From assembly GCF_000787835.1 (NCBI RefSeq), contig NZ_BBPP01000024.1, forward strand, positions 55,694 to 119,693: 64,000 bases of DNA, written 5' to 3'. How positions within the stretch are numbered: the first letter of the stretch is position 1; the number at the start of each line of letters is the position of its first letter. Positions 36,811 through 45,674 of the stretch are shown piece after piece. The position numbers were made by a program, and so were the translations under genes. A model generated the notes under the pieces. The model saw only the letters and a program-made list of their open reading frames with translations. It was not told the origin of the DNA and made no database searches. Source of the stretch: Streptacidiphilus melanogenes (GTDB lineage: Bacteria > Actinomycetota > Actinomycetes > Streptomycetales > Streptomycetaceae).

Positions 36811-37722
36811 TCAGCTCCCGTTGGCGAGCGGCTCGCCGTTCTCGTAGCGCAGGATCTGCTCGCGCAGCGTGCGCTTGGCCCTGGGCAGGAACGCGCTGCT
36901 GGGTCCGCCCACGTGAGGGGTGATCAGCACCCCGGGGGCGTGCCAGAGCGGGTGCCCGGCGGGCAGCGGCTCCGGGTCCGTGACGTCGAGAGCGGCCCGC
37001 AGGCGCTGCGCGGCGAGCTCCTTGAGCAGCGCCTCGGTGTCGACGACCGGCCCGCGTGCGACGTTCACCAGCAGCGCGCCGTCCTTCATCCGGGAGAGGA
37101 ACCCCGCGTCGACGAGGTGACGGCTCTCAGGGGTGAGCGGCGTCAACAGGACGACGACGTCGGCGGACGGAAGCAGAGCCGCCAACTCCTGCGCGCCGTG
37201 CACCTCCTCCTCGGAGCGTGCACGACGCGCGACCCGGACGACCTCGCACTCGAACGGCTCCAGACGCGCGGCGAGCGCGCGGCCGATCGAGCCGTAACCG
37301 AGGATGAGCACGGTCTTGTCGGCGAGCGACTCGTGGAACTCCTGGCTCCACCGCCCCTGCTCCTGCAGCCGGGTGAAGTGCGGGATCCCGCGGAGCAAGG
37401 CGAGGATCAGCGTCACCGCCAGTTCGGCGGTGCTCGCGTCGTGCAGCCCGCGCGCGTTGCACGCGACGACGCCGTCCGGCAGGTACGGCAGCACGTCGTC
37501 CATCCCGGCGGTGAGGGTCTGCACCACCTTCAGCGACGGCAGGTGCGGGATCACCGCGACGGCGGCGGGGTGCCGCATGTAGGGCAGGCAGAAGAACTCC
37601 ACCCCCCGCAGCGCCTCGTCGGACGGCACCGGCCCGTCCCCGTCCCAGACCAGGACGTCGAGAGCGTCGGGCAGCCCGCCGATGGCCTCGGGGGTGTACG
37701 GGAGCAGATAGCGAGCATTCAT
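36811..37722 (-). CDS. D-2-hydroxyacid dehydrogenase family protein
   Basis: A 303-residue NAD(P)-dependent dehydrogenase of the D-isomer specific family. LILGYGSIGRALAARLEPF is the Rossmann glycine loop (about residues 137-155); NVARGPVVDTEAL carries the substrate-binding Arg, DVTDPEPLP the Glu and ITPHVGGPSS the catalytic His. Natural substrate unknown. It sits between cdgC and the LAL regulator gene. Confidence 0.92.
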   Translation of the reverse strand: MNARYLLPYTPEAIGGLPDALDVLVWDGDGPVPSDEALRGVEFFCLPYMRHPAAVAVIPHLPSLKVVQTLTAGMDDVLPYLPDGVVACNARGLHDASTAELAVTLILALLRGIPHFTRLQEQGRWSQEFHESLADKTVLILGYGSIGRALAARLEPFECEVVRVARRARSEEEVHGAQELAALLPSADVVVLLTPLTPESRHLVDAGFLSRMKDGALLVNVARGPVVDTEALLKELAAQRLRAALDVTDPEPLPAGHPLWHAPGVLITPHVGGPSSAFLPRAKRTLREQILRYENGEPLANGS

Positions 37723-37758
37723 GCCCCGACCTTAACCAGCCCCCCGGGCCCTGTCGGC

Positions 37759-40700
37759 CTAGCCCGCCGGGATCAGGCGGAGTCGGTGGGCCACCGCCGC
37801 GGCCTCGCCCCTGCCCGTGACGTCGAGCTTGGCGAGGATGTTGGAGACGTGGACGCTCGCCGTCTTCGGGGAGATGAAGAGCTCCTCCGCGATCTGCCGG
37901 TTGGTGCGCCCCAGGGCGAGGAGCTTGAGGACGTCGCGTTCGCGCGGGGTGAGGTGGAAGGTCTCCTCCTCAGGCGCGTGGGTCGTCACCGGCGCCAGGC
38001 GGGCGCGGCCCGTGAGCGCACGGAGGTCGCCCTGGAGGAGCTGGTTGCCCTGGCGGCGGGCGAGCTCCTCCGCCTGGGCTGCGGCCTGCGCCGCGGCGGC
38101 GCGTTCGCCCTCCGCAGCCAGGGACTCGGCGAGGCGGAACAGCGCGAGCCCGCGGGGGAAGGGGCACTCCAGGACGGAGAGCGCGTCGGCGGCCCGGCGC
38201 CAGTCCGCGGTCGTCGCGGTGCCCTCGGCGCGGGCCAGTTCGGCGTCGAGGACGGCCCGCCAGCCCGCGTAGAGCGGGAGTTCCGCGGTCAGGCCGGCGG
38301 CCGTGCCCCGGATGCGGGCCAGGACGTCCGCGCGGCCCGGGGCCATCGTCGGCAGGTACCGGGCGTCCGCCTCCACCGCCGCGCCGGCGGCGAGCAGCGC
38401 CCACCAGCTGCGGTCGTGGCCCTCGGGGCGGTCGCCGTCCAGGACGGCGACGAGCTCCGCCCGCGCCTCGGCGTACCTGCCCTGGGCGGCGGCGATCCGC
38501 ATCGCCAGCAGCGCCGTCGGGACGTACTTCTGCGGCTGCCACACCAGCCCCACCCGCCGGCTCTCGGCGAGGTGCTCCGCCGCGCCCGCGACGTCGCCGC
38601 GCAGCAGCGCGATCTCCCCGCGGAGCCGGTGCATGAAGTCGCGGTGGGCGCGCTGGCCGGCCCAGTCCGGCTCCTCGGCGAGCAGCTGCTCCGCCTCGTC
38701 GAGCTCGCCGAGCGAGATCAGCGGTTCGGCGAGGTTGCCGAGGATGATCGTGCCCGAGTAGCCGGTCATGCCGTTGGCCCGGATCATGGCCAGACCCGTG
38801 CGGGCCACCTCCGCGGCCTCGCGGGAGCGGCCCTGCAGCTCGTGGTGGCTGGACAGGTTGGTGTAGACGCGGCTGAGCAGGTCCACGTCGCCGCTGGCCT
38901 CGGCGCGCTCGCGGATCTGCGCGAGCAGCGCGGCGCCCTCGTCCAGCTCGCCGAAGGCGCAGTGCAGCATGCCCAGCGTCAGCTGCGCGTGCAGCTGCAG
39001 GGAGGTGGCGCCGACCTGCTCGGCGATCATGACCGAGCGCCGGGCGATGTCCAGGTGCTCGCGGCGCGGGATGCCCAGCATTCCGTCGCACGCCTGACGG
39101 TGCAGCAGCTCGGCCAGGACCGCCGACGGCTTGCGGCCCTCAAGGAGCGCGAGCGCGTGCTCCATGTCGGGGAGGTTCGCCGCGCCGACGTCGTAGCGCA
39201 GCGCTCGGGCGCGGGCGAGGATGAACCAGGCGGCGCGCTCCGGGGTCTTCTTCTCGTCGATCAGGCGCAGCGCGCGCTTGGTGTAGCGCAGGCCGCGGTC
39301 GGTCTCACCGCTGAGCCGGGCGGCGACGGTGGCCTCCGCGAGCAGGTCGACGAGCTGGATGGCCATGCAGTCCCCGTCGCAGGTGCACTCGCCCTCGCAG
39401 GCGCACGCCGGATAGCTCTCGTCGGCATGGTCGAAGTCGCGCAGCGTGTCGCGGATCTCGGCGGGGGCGTCCTCCCACAGCTCCAACGCGCGGTCCAGCA
39501 TGCGCAGCTGCTCGGAGAAGGCGTTGCGGCGGCGGGCCTCGCGCCCGGCGTCGAGCACGGCGGGCATGGCGCGGGCGGCGTCGTTGGCGCAGTACCAGTA
39601 CCCGGCCAGGCGGGAGGCGCGCTGGTCGCTGGAGACGAGCGAGGCGTCGGCCTCCAGGGCCATGGCGTAGCGCCGGTTGGCGCGGGTGACCTCGCCCGGC
39701 ATCAGGTCGTCGGAGACGGCCTCGCGGACCAGCGCGTGCCGGAAGCGGTAGCCGTCGCCGTCGGAGGTCTGCTGGATGATGTTGGCGCCGACGGCCGTGC
39801 GCAGCGCGTCGATCAGCTCGTCCTCGTCGAGCGTGCCGGTCGCCTCGACGACGGCGGCCAGCAGGCCGTGCTCGACGCGGGAGCCGCCCTGGGCGAGGAT
39901 GCGCAGCATCGTCTGCGTGGGCTCGGGGAGCGCCTCGATGCGCACCAGCAGCAGGTCGCGCAGCGTCTCGGTCAGGCCGGTGCGGCAGCCCTGCTGGGAG
40001 GCGACCGCGAGCTCCTCCACGAAGAACGGGTTGCCCTCGGAACGCTTGAAGATCTGGCCGACCAGCTCCGGAGTGGGCCGGGAGGGGCTGAGGATGCCGG
40101 CCAGCTGACGGCCCACCTCGCGGCGGCCGAGCCGCGGCAGCTCCAGCCGCTGGACGGTGCGCAGCCGCTCCAGTTCGGCGAGGTAGGGCCGGACGGGGTG
40201 GCGGCGGTGCAGGTCGTCGCTGCGGTAGGTGGCGACCAGCACCAGCCGGGCGCTGTGCAGGGTGCGGATCAGGTACGCGAACAGCTCCCGCGTGGAGCGG
40301 TCCGACCAGTGCAGGTCCTCGACCGCGAGGACGAGCGTCCGGTCCGCGGTCAGCTGCTCGAAGAGCTGCGCGGTGTGCTCGAAGAGGCGGGCGCGCGCGT
40401 ACTCGTCGTGGGCCTCGGGCGGCGCCTCGCCCATGTCCGGCAACAGCCGGGCCAGGCTGCTCTCACGGCCGACGGCGGCCGCGTCGAGCTCGCTCCCAAG
40501 AGCTCGGTGCAGCCGCCGCAGGATCGTGGCGAAGGGCGCGTAGGGCAGGCCCTCCGCGCCCACCTCGAGGCAGCTCCCGACCACGGCCGTGGCCCCCCGC
40601 GCCTCGGCCGTGATCTGGAACTCCTCCAGCAGGCGGGACTTGCCCACGCCTGCCTCTCCCCCGATGAGCAGGACCTGTGGCTGTCCCCCGTCGGCGCGCT

Positions 40701-40785
40701 CGAGCGCGTCGGTGAGGGCAGCCATCTGGGATCCGCGTCCGATGAACACGGGACTGACTGATATCCGCTCCACGTTCGGCAGCAT
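37759..40785 (-). CDS. Large ATP-binding LuxR-family (LAL) transcriptional regulator
   Basis: A 1008-residue regulator. An AAA-type ATPase domain begins PVFIGRGSQMAAL, with Walker A GGEAGVGKSRLLEEF (about residues 42-56) and Walker B LVLAVEDLHWSDRSTRELF (about 150). A long helical, TPR-like middle follows (about 400-900). The C-terminal LuxR helix-turn-helix is LTPRERDVLKLLALGRTNRQIAEELF (about 945-975), then SVHVSNILAKL. Near residue 460 lies an unusual five-cysteine cluster, CACEGECTCDGDC, which could bind a metal or sense redox state. The regulated genes cannot be read from the sequence. Confidence 0.93.
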   Translation of the reverse strand: MLPNVERISVSPVFIGRGSQMAALTDALERADGGQPQVLLIGGEAGVGKSRLLEEFQITAEARGATAVVGSCLEVGAEGLPYAPFATILRRLHRALGSELDAAAVGRESSLARLLPDMGEAPPEAHDEYARARLFEHTAQLFEQLTADRTLVLAVEDLHWSDRSTRELFAYLIRTLHSARLVLVATYRSDDLHRRHPVRPYLAELERLRTVQRLELPRLGRREVGRQLAGILSPSRPTPELVGQIFKRSEGNPFFVEELAVASQQGCRTGLTETLRDLLLVRIEALPEPTQTMLRILAQGGSRVEHGLLAAVVEATGTLDEDELIDALRTAVGANIIQQTSDGDGYRFRHALVREAVSDDLMPGEVTRANRRYAMALEADASLVSSDQRASRLAGYWYCANDAARAMPAVLDAGREARRRNAFSEQLRMLDRALELWEDAPAEIRDTLRDFDHADESYPACACEGECTCDGDCMAIQLVDLLAEATVAARLSGETDRGLRYTKRALRLIDEKKTPERAAWFILARARALRYDVGAANLPDMEHALALLEGRKPSAVLAELLHRQACDGMLGIPRREHLDIARRSVMIAEQVGATSLQLHAQLTLGMLHCAFGELDEGAALLAQIRERAEASGDVDLLSRVYTNLSSHHELQGRSREAAEVARTGLAMIRANGMTGYSGTIILGNLAEPLISLGELDEAEQLLAEEPDWAGQRAHRDFMHRLRGEIALLRGDVAGAAEHLAESRRVGLVWQPQKYVPTALLAMRIAAAQGRYAEARAELVAVLDGDRPEGHDRSWWALLAAGAAVEADARYLPTMAPGRADVLARIRGTAAGLTAELPLYAGWRAVLDAELARAEGTATTADWRRAADALSVLECPFPRGLALFRLAESLAAEGERAAAAQAAAQAEELARRQGNQLLQGDLRALTGRARLAPVTTHAPEEETFHLTPRERDVLKLLALGRTNRQIAEELFISPKTASVHVSNILAKLDVTGRGEAAAVAHRLRLIPAG

Positions 40786-40821
40786 CGCACAGAACCCCGC
40801 TGGTCAGCACGGATTAAGGCG

Positions 40822-40998
40822 TCATCGGGTGGCCGCGTGGAGGAACCGGCGGGCCGACCGCTCGCTCCGGACCGTGCCCCGGCGTTCACCCGCCCTCCGG
40901 GCCTTGTTCGCACGCTGGACCTCGCGGACCAGGCGCTCGTGCTCGGCCTTCGCCATCAGCTCGTTGGTGCGGGCGACGATCAGCTGGTACTCGAACAT
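40822..40998 (-). CDS. Small basic helical protein
   Basis: A 58-residue gene from ATG 40998, with AGGGGGAAC upstream, ending in TGA at 40822. The N-terminal half is an amphipathic helix with alternating charges (ARTNELMAKAEHERLVREVQ); the C-terminal half is very rich in Arg (RRAGERRG, RSERSARR). No cysteines, no membrane segment. It lies 36 bases upstream of the LAL gene on the same strand and might be co-transcribed with it. No family recognised. Codon use and the strong ribosome-binding site make it a likely real gene. Confidence 0.75.
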   Translation of the reverse strand: MFEYQLIVARTNELMAKAEHERLVREVQRANKARRAGERRGTVRSERSARRFLHAATR

Positions 40999-41126
40999 GT
41001 CGTTCCCCCTGTGAATGGGTCGTCCGGGTTTCTTCTTCCTGACGACCTCTAATCTCCTCTGCCAGGGGGGTGCGCTACATCGGGCGCTTGCCTGATCTTG
41101 ACGGGCCCAGGGTCCTTAGAAACGCA

Positions 41127-41170
41127 GGACCGCCGCCCCGAGCACCCTAAGTACTCCGAAGCGGCGGTCC
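41127..41170 (-). terminator. Terminator after gatB
   Basis: GGACCGCCGC pairs perfectly with GCGGCGGTCC around a 24-base loop, 50 bases downstream of the gatB stop on the minus strand. The remaining 40999-41219 gap shows nothing else supportable. Confidence 0.65.
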
Positions 41171-41219
41171 GTACGGGCTAAGACGCCTTACTGCGCCTTG
41201 CTCCGGCTTGCTTCGATCC

Positions 41220-42731
41220 CTACTCCGGCGTGACGCCGAGCTTCTCGAAGATCAGCTCCTTGACGCGGGCCGCGTCGGCCTGGCCGCGCGTCGCCTTCAT
41301 GACCGCGCCGACGAGCGCCCCCGCCGCGGCGAACTTGCCCGAGCGGATCTTGTCGGCCACGTCCGGCTGCGCCGCGAGCGCCGCGTCGATCGCGTCGCCG
41401 AGCGCGGAGTCGTCGGAGACGACGGCCAGGCCGCGCTTGGCGACGACCTCGTCCGGCCCGCCCTCGCCGGCCAGCACGCCCTCGATGACCTGGCGGGCCA
41501 GCTTGTCGGTCAGCTTGCCCTCGGCGACCAGTGCCGAGACCCGGGCCACCTGGGCCGGGGTGATCGGCAGTTCGGCGAGCTCGACGCCGTCCTCGTTGGC
41601 ACGGCGGGCCAGCTCGCCCAGCCACCACTTGCGGGCCTGGTCGGCCGGCGCACCGGCGTCGATCGTGGCCAGGATCAGGTCGATGGCGCCGGCGTTGAGC
41701 GCGGACTGCATCTCGACGGCCGAGATGCCCCACTCGCTCTGCAGGCGCTGACGGCGCAGTCGCGGCAGCTCCGGGAGCTCGCCCCGCAACTGCTCGACCC
41801 ACTCGCGCGCGGGCGCGACCGGGACCAGGTCGGGCTCGGGGAAGTAGCGGTAGTCCTCCGCCTCCTCCTTGATCCGGCCCGAGGTGGTGGTGCCGTTGTC
41901 CTCGTGGAAGTGGCGCGTCTCCTGGACGATCGTGCCGCCCTCGTTCAGGACCGCGGCGTGCCGCTGGATCTCGAACCGGGCGGCGCGCTCGACGCTGCGC
42001 AGCGAGTTGACGTTCTTCGTCTCGCTGCGGGTGCCGAACTTGTCCGCGCCCTTGGGCATGAGCGAGAGGTTGACGTCGCAGCGCATCTGGCCCATGTCCA
42101 TGCGGGCCTCGGACACGCCGAGGGCACGGATGAGCTCACGCAGCTCCGCCACGTAGGCGCGGGCCACCTCGGGCGCGCGGTCACCGGCGCCGACGATCGG
42201 CTTGGTGACGATCTCGATCAGCGGGATGCCTGCCCGGTTGTAGTCCAGCAGCGAGTACTCCGCGCCGTGGATGCGGCCGGTGGCGCCGCCGACGTGGGTG
42301 GACTTGCCGGTGTCCTCCTCCATGTGGGCGCGCTCGATCTCCACGCGGAAGACCTCGCCGTCCTCCAGCTCGACGTCCAGGTAGCCGTTGAAGGCGATCG
42401 GCTCGTCGTACTGCGAGGTCTGGAAGTTCTTCGGCATGTCCGGATAGAAGTAGTTCTTCCGGGCGAAGCGGCACCACTCGGCGATATCGCAGTTCAGCGC
42501 GAGGCCGATGCGGATCGCGGACTCCACGCCGATCGCGTTGACGACCGGCAGCGAGCCCGGCAGACCCAGGCAGGTCGGGCAGACCTGGGTGTTCGGCTCC
42601 GCGCCCGGGACGGTCGCGCAGCCGCAGAACATCTTGGTCTTGGTACCCAGCTCGACGTGGACCTCAAGGCCCATCACCGGGTCGTACGAGGCCAGTGCCT
42701 CCTCGTACGGGACCAGGTCAATGACGCTCAC
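41220..42731 (-). CDS. gatB: Asp/Glu-tRNA amidotransferase subunit B
   Basis: A 503-residue GatB. It phosphorylates the misacylated tRNA side chain and binds t[24 protein letters not shown] and [15 protein letters not shown] contain the Cys-x-Cys and Cys-x2-Cys metal ligands. The kinase cradle includes [44 protein letters not shown] and [11 protein letters not shown]-terminal YqeY-like tail domain (about residues 370-503) follows. GTG start. It is last in the order gatC-gatA-small membrane gene-gatB. Confidence 0.97.
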   Translation of the reverse strand: MSVIDLVPYEEALASYDPVMGLEVHVELGTKTKMFCGCATVPGAEPNTQVCPTCLGLPGSLPVVNAIGVESAIRIGLALNCDIAEWCRFARKNYFYPDMPKNFQTSQYDEPIAFNGYLDVELEDGEVFRVEIERAHMEEDTGKSTHVGGATGRIHGAEYSLLDYNRAGIPLIEIVTKPIVGAGDRAPEVARAYVAELRELIRALGVSEARMDMGQMRCDVNLSLMPKGADKFGTRSETKNVNSLRSVERAARFEIQRHAAVLNEGGTIVQETRHFHEDNGTTTSGRIKEEAEDYRYFPEPDLVPVAPAREWVEQLRGELPELPRLRRQRLQSEWGISAVEMQSALNAGAIDLILATIDAGAPADQARKWWLGELARRANEDGVELAELPITPAQVARVSALVAEGKLTDKLARQVIEGVLAGEGGPDEVVAKRGLAVVSDDSALGDAIDAALAAQPDVADKIRSGKFAAAGALVGAVMKATRGQADAARVKELIFEKLGVTPE

Positions 42732-42769
42732 GAAGGCGTCCTTTCGGGGGAAGGCTTGCGGTCTTGAGG

Positions 42770-43009
42770 TCAGTCGGCGAGGACATCGTCCTGGCCCAGC
42801 CGGCGCAGCTCGCGGACGAGCAGCAGCGTGCTGGTGACCAGGGCGAGCGCACCCACGGCGGCGTTGATGAGCTTGAGGTTGTCGTGCTCGTCACGGGCCC
42901 GGCGCACGTCCTTGACGATGCCGAACGCGCCGAAGGCGCTGCCGCCGATGCCCAGGATCAGGCCCGGCTTGCTGTGCTTGAAGCCCTTGGCGCTTTCCAG
43001 CTTGCTCAT
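42770..43009 (-). CDS. Small membrane protein between gatA and gatB
   Basis: A 79-residue protein from ATG 43009, overlapping the gatA stop as ATGA, hence translationally coupled. It has a glycine-rich hydrophobic segment ([22 protein letters not shown]) and a second hydrophobic helix ([22 protein letters not shown]), with charged residues between: two predicted TM or membrane-dipping helices. Its presence inside the gat operon is typical of streptomycetes. No known role in transamidation. Confidence 0.85.
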   Translation of the reverse strand: MSKLESAKGFKHSKPGLILGIGGSAFGAFGIVKDVRRARDEHDNLKLINAAVGALALVTSTLLLVRELRRLGQDDVLAD

Positions 43010-44499
43010 AGTGCCGGTGCCTCCTCCAGCAGGGAGTGTCCCCACTTCTCGTTGAGTGCCGCCTCGACCGCCGCACCCACGCGGTACAGCCGGTCGTCGG
43101 CCAGCGCGGGCGCGATGATCTGCAGGCCGACCGGGAGATTGTCCTCCGGGGCGAGGCCGCAGGGCACCGACATGGCCGCGTTTCCGGCCAGGTTCGACGG
43201 AATGGTGCACAGGTCCGCGAGGTACATCGCCATCGGGTCGTCGGCGCGCTCGCCGATCGGGAAGGCGGTGGTCGGGGTGGTCGGCGAGATCAGCACGTCG
43301 ACGTCGCCGAAGGCGCGGTCGAAGTCGCGGGTGATCAGCGTCCGGACCTTCTGCGCCGAGCCGTAGTAGGCGTCGTAGTAGCCCGAGCTCAGCGCGTAGG
43401 TGCCGAGCATGATGCGGCGCTTGACCTCCGGGCCGAAGCCGGCCTCACGGGTCAGCGCGGTGACGTCCTCCGCCGAGCGCTCGCCGTTGTCGCCGACGCG
43501 CAGGCCGTAGCGCATGGCGTCGAAGCGGGCCAGGTTGGAGGAGCACTCGGACGGCGCGATCAGGTAGTACGCCGGGAGCGCGTAGGTGAAGGAGGGGCAG
43601 GAGATCTCGACGATCTCCGCGCCGAGCGAGCGGAGCAGCTCCACCGACTCGTGGAAGCGCTGCATCACGCCGGCCTGGTAGCCCTCGCCGCCGAACTCCT
43701 TGACGACGCCGACGCGCATGCCCTTGACGTCCGCCTGCCGGGCCGCGGCCACGACCGCGGGGACGGGGGCGTTGATCGAGGTCGAGTCCATCGGGTCGTA
43801 CCCGGCGATGGCCTCGTGCAGCAGCGCCGCGTCCAGGACCGTGCGGGCGCAGGGGCCGCCCTGGTCGAGAGAGGAGGAGAAGGCGATCAGGCCGTAGCGG
43901 GAGACGCTGCCGTAGGTCGGCTTGACGCCCACGGTGCCGGTGACGGCGCCCGGCTGACGGATCGAGCCACCGGTGTCGGTGCCGATCGCCAGCGGCGCCT
44001 CGTACGCGGCGAGCGCGGCGGCGGAGCCACCGCCTGAACCGCCCGGGATGCGGGAGAGGTCCCACGGGTTGCCGGTCGGGCCGTAGGCGGAGTTCTCGGT
44101 GGAGGACCCCATGGCGAACTCGTCCATGTTGGTCTTGCCGAGGATCACCACGCCCGCCTCCTTGAGGCGGCGGGTCAGGGTCGCGTCGTACGGCGGACGC
44201 CAGCCCTCGAGCATCTTGGACCCGGCGGTGGTCGGGATGCCCTTGGTGGTGAAGACGTCCTTCAGTGCGAGCGGCACGCCGGCCAGCGGACCGAGCTCCT
44301 CGCCTGCGGCGCGCTTGGCGTCCACGGCGCGGGCGGCCTCGAGCGCGCCGTCGGTGTCGACGTGGAGGAAGGCGTGCACCTTCTCGTCCACGGCGTTGAT
44401 GCGGTCCAGGTGCGCCTGCGCGACCTCGACGGCGGAGACCTCACCGGAGGAGATCGCCTTGGCGGTCTCGGCGGCGGTGTAACGGATCAGGTCAGCCAC
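43006..44499 (-). CDS. gatA: Asp/Glu-tRNA amidotransferase subunit A
   Basis: A 497-residue amidase-signature enzyme that releases ammonia from glutamine. The Ser-cisSer-Lys triad is visible: the lysine in [14 protein letters not shown] (about residue 80), the cis-serine in [13 protein letters not shown] and the nucleophile in [12 protein letters not shown] (about 180). Together with GatC and GatB it corrects Glu-tRNA(Gln) or Asp-tRNA(Asn). It lies five bases after the gatC stop codon. Confidence 0.97.
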   Translation of the reverse strand: MADLIRYTAAETAKAISSGEVSAVEVAQAHLDRINAVDEKVHAFLHVDTDGALEAARAVDAKRAAGEELGPLAGVPLALKDVFTTKGIPTTAGSKMLEGWRPPYDATLTRRLKEAGVVILGKTNMDEFAMGSSTENSAYGPTGNPWDLSRIPGGSGGGSAAALAAYEAPLAIGTDTGGSIRQPGAVTGTVGVKPTYGSVSRYGLIAFSSSLDQGGPCARTVLDAALLHEAIAGYDPMDSTSINAPVPAVVAAARQADVKGMRVGVVKEFGGEGYQAGVMQRFHESVELLRSLGAEIVEISCPSFTYALPAYYLIAPSECSSNLARFDAMRYGLRVGDNGERSAEDVTALTREAGFGPEVKRRIMLGTYALSSGYYDAYYGSAQKVRTLITRDFDRAFGDVDVLISPTTPTTAFPIGERADDPMAMYLADLCTIPSNLAGNAAMSVPCGLAPEDNLPVGLQIIAPALADDRLYRVGAAVEAALNEKWGHSLLEEAPAL

Positions 44500-44504
44500 G
44501 TTTC

Positions 44505-44801
44505 TCAGTCCTCCCCGAGGATCTGGGGGACGCGGAAGCGCTGCTCTTCCGCGGCGGGCGCGGCGGCCAGCACCTCGTCGGGACGGAGCGAGGGGCGGAC
44601 CTCGTCGGCGCGCATGACGTTGGTCAGCGGCAGCGGGTGCGAGGTCGGCGGAACGTCTTCGGCGGCGATCTCGCTGACGCGGGCGACCGCGTCCACGATG
44701 TCGTTCAGCTGCTCGGCGAAGTGGTCAAGCTCTTCGCTCTTGAGCTCCAGCCGCGACAGCCGGGCGAGGTGGGCGACCTCCTCGCGCGTAATGCCAGGCA
44801 T
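44505..44801 (-). CDS. gatC: Asp/Glu-tRNA amidotransferase subunit C
   Basis: A 98-residue GatC, the belt subunit stabilising GatA-Gat[37 protein letters not shown] at the N-terminus, then [16 protein letters not shown]. First gene of the gat operon. The region upstream (44802-44973) carries its promoter and a REP-like element that separates it from the lasso cluster. Confidence 0.96.
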   Translation of the reverse strand: MPGITREEVAHLARLSRLELKSEELDHFAEQLNDIVDAVARVSEIAAEDVPPTSHPLPLTNVMRADEVRPSLRPDEVLAAAPAAEEQRFRVPQILGED

Positions 44802-44909
44802 GCAGCGATCCTCTGATGGGTGAAGGAAACGGACCTGGCCGAGTCTATTGACACGGAGGTGTCCCCATCCTACGGAGGTGGAGCGGGCCGACGCAGCCGC
44901 GTTCCCGCA

Positions 44910-45010
44910 GGGGCGCAGGGAACTGCGCGAGAAACCACCCGGAGCGGACGCCCCTGCTCGTTCGGCACGCCGTCTAGGCGGGTGACTTGTCGCGCGGTTC
45001 CCCGCGCCCC
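44910..45010. repeat. REP-like palindromic element, copy 2
   Basis: Terminal inverted arms GGGGCGCAGGGAACTGCGCGA (44910-44930) and, reversed, GGGGCGCGGGGAACCGCGCGA (44990-45010), 19 of 21 bases matching. The right arm runs into the coding sequence of the lasso B2 gene, whose stop codon (44974-44976) lies inside the element. Confidence 0.85.
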
Positions 45011-45423
45011 GGGGCAGGTGTCACGCTGAGCAAGGTTCGGAAGTAGCCCGACGGGTGGGGTTCGCCCACCGGTTCGCCGTCGACCTGGATCCAGGCGTGG
45101 GCCGCGAAGGGGTGCGTGCGCACCCCCGTGCACCAGGTCGGCCAGCTCCCCCGCATGCGGCACAGCAGCGCGGCGGCGATGGAGCGTTGGAGGCAGTTGT
45201 TGCCCGCGCAGCGCATGCTCACGGCCACGATCTCGTCCCGTGCCCGTTGTGCCTCTTCTTCGCTCGCGGGCCTGCCGCCGCGACGGGCGAACTGAAGGAC
45301 CTGGCGGAGCCGCGCGGGCTTGACCCGCGCCAGGACGCGGGCCGCGGCGACGGCGAGCAGCGGCAGCGCGCGGTGCCGGACGGGGAGCGTGGCCCGGTGG
45401 TCGAGGGACATCTGCACGCTCAC
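44974..45423 (-). CDS. Lasso peptide biosynthesis B2 protein (leader peptidase)
   Basis: A 149-residue transglutaminase-like protease of the lasso B2 family, which cuts the leader from the precursor. The catalytic triad region is clear: [19 protein letters not shown] holds the nucleophilic Cys (about residue 78), and [18 protein letters not shown] holds the His (about residue 108) and Asp. GTG start, overlapping the B1 stop by GTGA. Its last dozen codons (…[11 protein letters not shown]) are written in the right arm of a REP-like element, so the natural C-terminus may have been replaced by that insertion. All catalytic residues are upstream of it. Confidence 0.93.
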   Translation of the reverse strand: MSVQMSLDHRATLPVRHRALPLLAVAAARVLARVKPARLRQVLQFARRGGRPASEEEAQRARDEIVAVSMRCAGNNCLQRSIAAALLCRMRGSWPTWCTGVRTHPFAAHAWIQVDGEPVGEPHPSGYFRTLLSVTPAPGRGEPRDKSPA

Positions 45424-45671
45424 GGCAGCACCAGCTCCGCCGACGCCAGCTGTGCCAGCACTGCCTTGACGTCGTCCTTCGCACGCTCCGCGCCGATGCC
45501 GTGGGCGGCCGCGAGCCCGTCCGCGACCTGGGCGGGAGCGTGGCCGTCGAGAAGGCCGCGGAGGACCTCTCGGCCGGTGAGGTTCAGCTGGAAGTAGCGG
45601 CCGGTGCGGCCGTGCAGGAGGACGGTGCCGTCGTCGGTGTCGGTCATCGAGACATCGGGGTGGAGCCGCAT
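45420..45671 (-). CDS. Lasso peptide biosynthesis B1 protein (PqqD-like RRE)
   Basis: An 83-residue PqqD-fold RiPP recognition element: LHPDVSMTDTDDGTVLLHGRTGRYFQLN (beta strands) and a helical second half, LTGREVLRGLLDGHAPAQVADGLAAAHG. It binds the precursor leader and hands it to the B2 protease and C cyclase. The YxxPxLVEVGxF segment in the leader is the usual contact. It sits three bases after the C gene and overlaps B2. Confidence 0.92.
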   Translation of the reverse strand: MRLHPDVSMTDTDDGTVLLHGRTGRYFQLNLTGREVLRGLLDGHAPAQVADGLAAAHGIGAERAKDDVKAVLAQLASAELVLP

Positions 45672-45674
45672 GGA

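Noticed and set aside
36913-40761. 1282-codon plus-strand open frame over the LAL gene
   Set aside because: The minus strand carries clear Walker A, Walker B and LuxR HTH motifs; the plus frame is compositional.
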